A stretch of 64,000 nucleotides of DNA, taken from the NCBI GenBank assembly GCA_016793885.1, contig JAEUHE010000055.1, forward strand, positions 1 to 64,000, read 5' to 3'. Below the pieces are notes generated by a model that worked only from the letters and a program-made list of their open reading frames with translations, was not told the DNA's origin and searched no databases. Within the stretch, counting starts at the first letter, position 1. The number at the start of each line of letters is the position of its first letter. Source of the stretch: Verrucomicrobiales bacterium (GTDB lineage Bacteria > Verrucomicrobiota > Verrucomicrobiia > Limisphaerales > UBA11320). A program made the position numbers and the translations under genes. Below, one piece after another: positions 63,539 through 64,000 of the stretch.

Positions 63539-64000
63539 TTAGCTGGCCGATTCCGGATAGGAGTTGATCCACTCTCCCTCCCGCTTCGGTCCGGTCTGGA
63601 GGCTTGCACGATAGTTGCGGCGACGTGTCGCGTTCTCCCAATAGCGCGCGAGGCGAGTCCTAAGGAAACCCTCCGACTTGCGCCAGGAGGAGCCCATCAA
63701 ATGCGCGCCATAGTCACCAAACCGGTGCCAGGTTTTAGGCTCGCAAACGTTGGTGGGGAACAGCACCGTGACCGAGCTTCGCAGGCCAGGGTTCTCCGCC
63801 AAAGTCCGGGTCACCAAACCGGGACCGGTCGTGTTCGTGACGATGAACTGGCCCCGAAATGGCGATGGGATATTCTGATACATCTGCAGGGCCCAAGCAG
63901 GATCCTCGACGGAGCGCACACAATTCTTGATCACCGCCAGGAGGAACGGATGCCCCGCCTCGGCGCCGAAAGCATAGTTCCCCACCTCCCAATCGAACCC
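63539..64000 (-). CDS. Glycosyltransferase, DXD/OCH1-like (partial, runs off the window)
   Basis: The reading frame is open to position 64000 and begins outside, so only the last 153 residues are visible. GNYAFGAEAGHPFLLAVIKN is a typical C-terminal half of sugar-binding-domain (Gly_transf_sug, OCH1-like) transferases, in which an acceptor-side loop follows the nucleotide-sugar site. The DXD motif itself would be upstream of the window. It presumably adds a sugar during repeat-unit assembly in the same locus. Confidence 0.75.
   Translation of the reverse strand, partial: GFDWEVGNYAFGAEAGHPFLLAVIKNCVRSVEDPAWALQMYQNIPSPFRGQFIVTNTTGPGLVTRTLAENPGLRSSVTVLFPTNVCEPKTWHRFGDYGAHLMGSSWRKSEGFLRTRLARYWENATRRRNYRASLQTGPKREGEWINSYPESAS

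Overview
The window looks like chromosomal DNA of a Verrucomicrobiota bacterium (Pedosphaera/Limisphaerales-like). This is inferred from family content and protein style, not from a database search. The pointers are a cassette of pseudopilin-like proteins led by a very large GspK/PilX-like member, Thr-Asn-rich secreted proteins, a PrsK/PrsR/PrsT plus exosortase block inside an exopolysaccharide locus, and GTG starts with many ATGA/GTGA stop-start overlaps. Most genes lie on the minus strand; the exception is a plus-strand block at 29455-36058.

Layout from left to right. 1-628: a G/T-only low-complexity edge, then non-coding DNA with short palindromes. 629-16594: a giant subtilisin-like protease, then (against the coordinate direction) an almost gapless minus-strand operon. 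Read 5' to 3' this operon is a BrnT-like toxin, a CopG/BrnA-like antitoxin, two GspG-like pseudopilins, GspH-, PilV/GspI- and GspJ-like pseudopilins and a 1386-residue GspK/PilX-like protein. A 19-bp dyad lies just upstream of the toxin gene, and an intrinsic terminator separates the unit from the motor genes upstream. 16695-22662: the pilus/secretion motor, PilC, PilB, PilT and a second PilB. 22827-27119: a MacA-MacB-like efflux system with one adaptor, one ATPase and two separate FtsX permeases. 27228-29368: larC (with a striking His-rich tandem repeat) and larB, divergent from an iron-type alcohol dehydrogenase. 29455-36058 (plus strand): alcohol dehydrogenase, serA, a periplasmic PpiC-type prolyl isomerase and a DEYQ-box SF2 helicase with a Cys cluster.

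36302-64000 is one long exopolysaccharide / protein-sorting locus on the minus strand. From its upstream (right) end it holds a partial glycosyltransferase, a NodB-type deacetylase, an MBOAT O-acyltransferase with an SGNH-like partner, a secreted beta-helix protein, a methyltransferase, a GT2 glycosyltransferase, a Wzx-type flippase, a pyruvyl transferase and rfbA. Next come a eukaryote-NRS/ER-like sugar-nucleotide epimerase/reductase, rfbB, a GNAT-like acyltransferase coupled to an exosortase, PrsK, PrsR, the TPR lipoprotein PrsT, an acyl carrier protein, an FkbH-like loader, a hexapeptide acetyltransferase, a deacetylase-like fusion and a FemAB-like transferase. Together these suggest an envelope polysaccharide containing deoxysugar, pyruvyl, acyl and deacetylated residues, assembled by a Wzx-type route and co-regulated with C-terminal sorting of exosortase substrates. 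No polymerase, priming transferase, outer-membrane exporter or sorted substrate is visible in the window.

The most unusual points are the toxin-antitoxin pair placed as the first two genes of a pseudopilin operon, the possible Dlt-like route (FkbH, ACP, MBOAT/SGNH) for decorating the polysaccharide, and an NRS/ER-like protein standing in for RmlC plus RmlD. No tRNA, rRNA, CRISPR array or insertion sequence was found.
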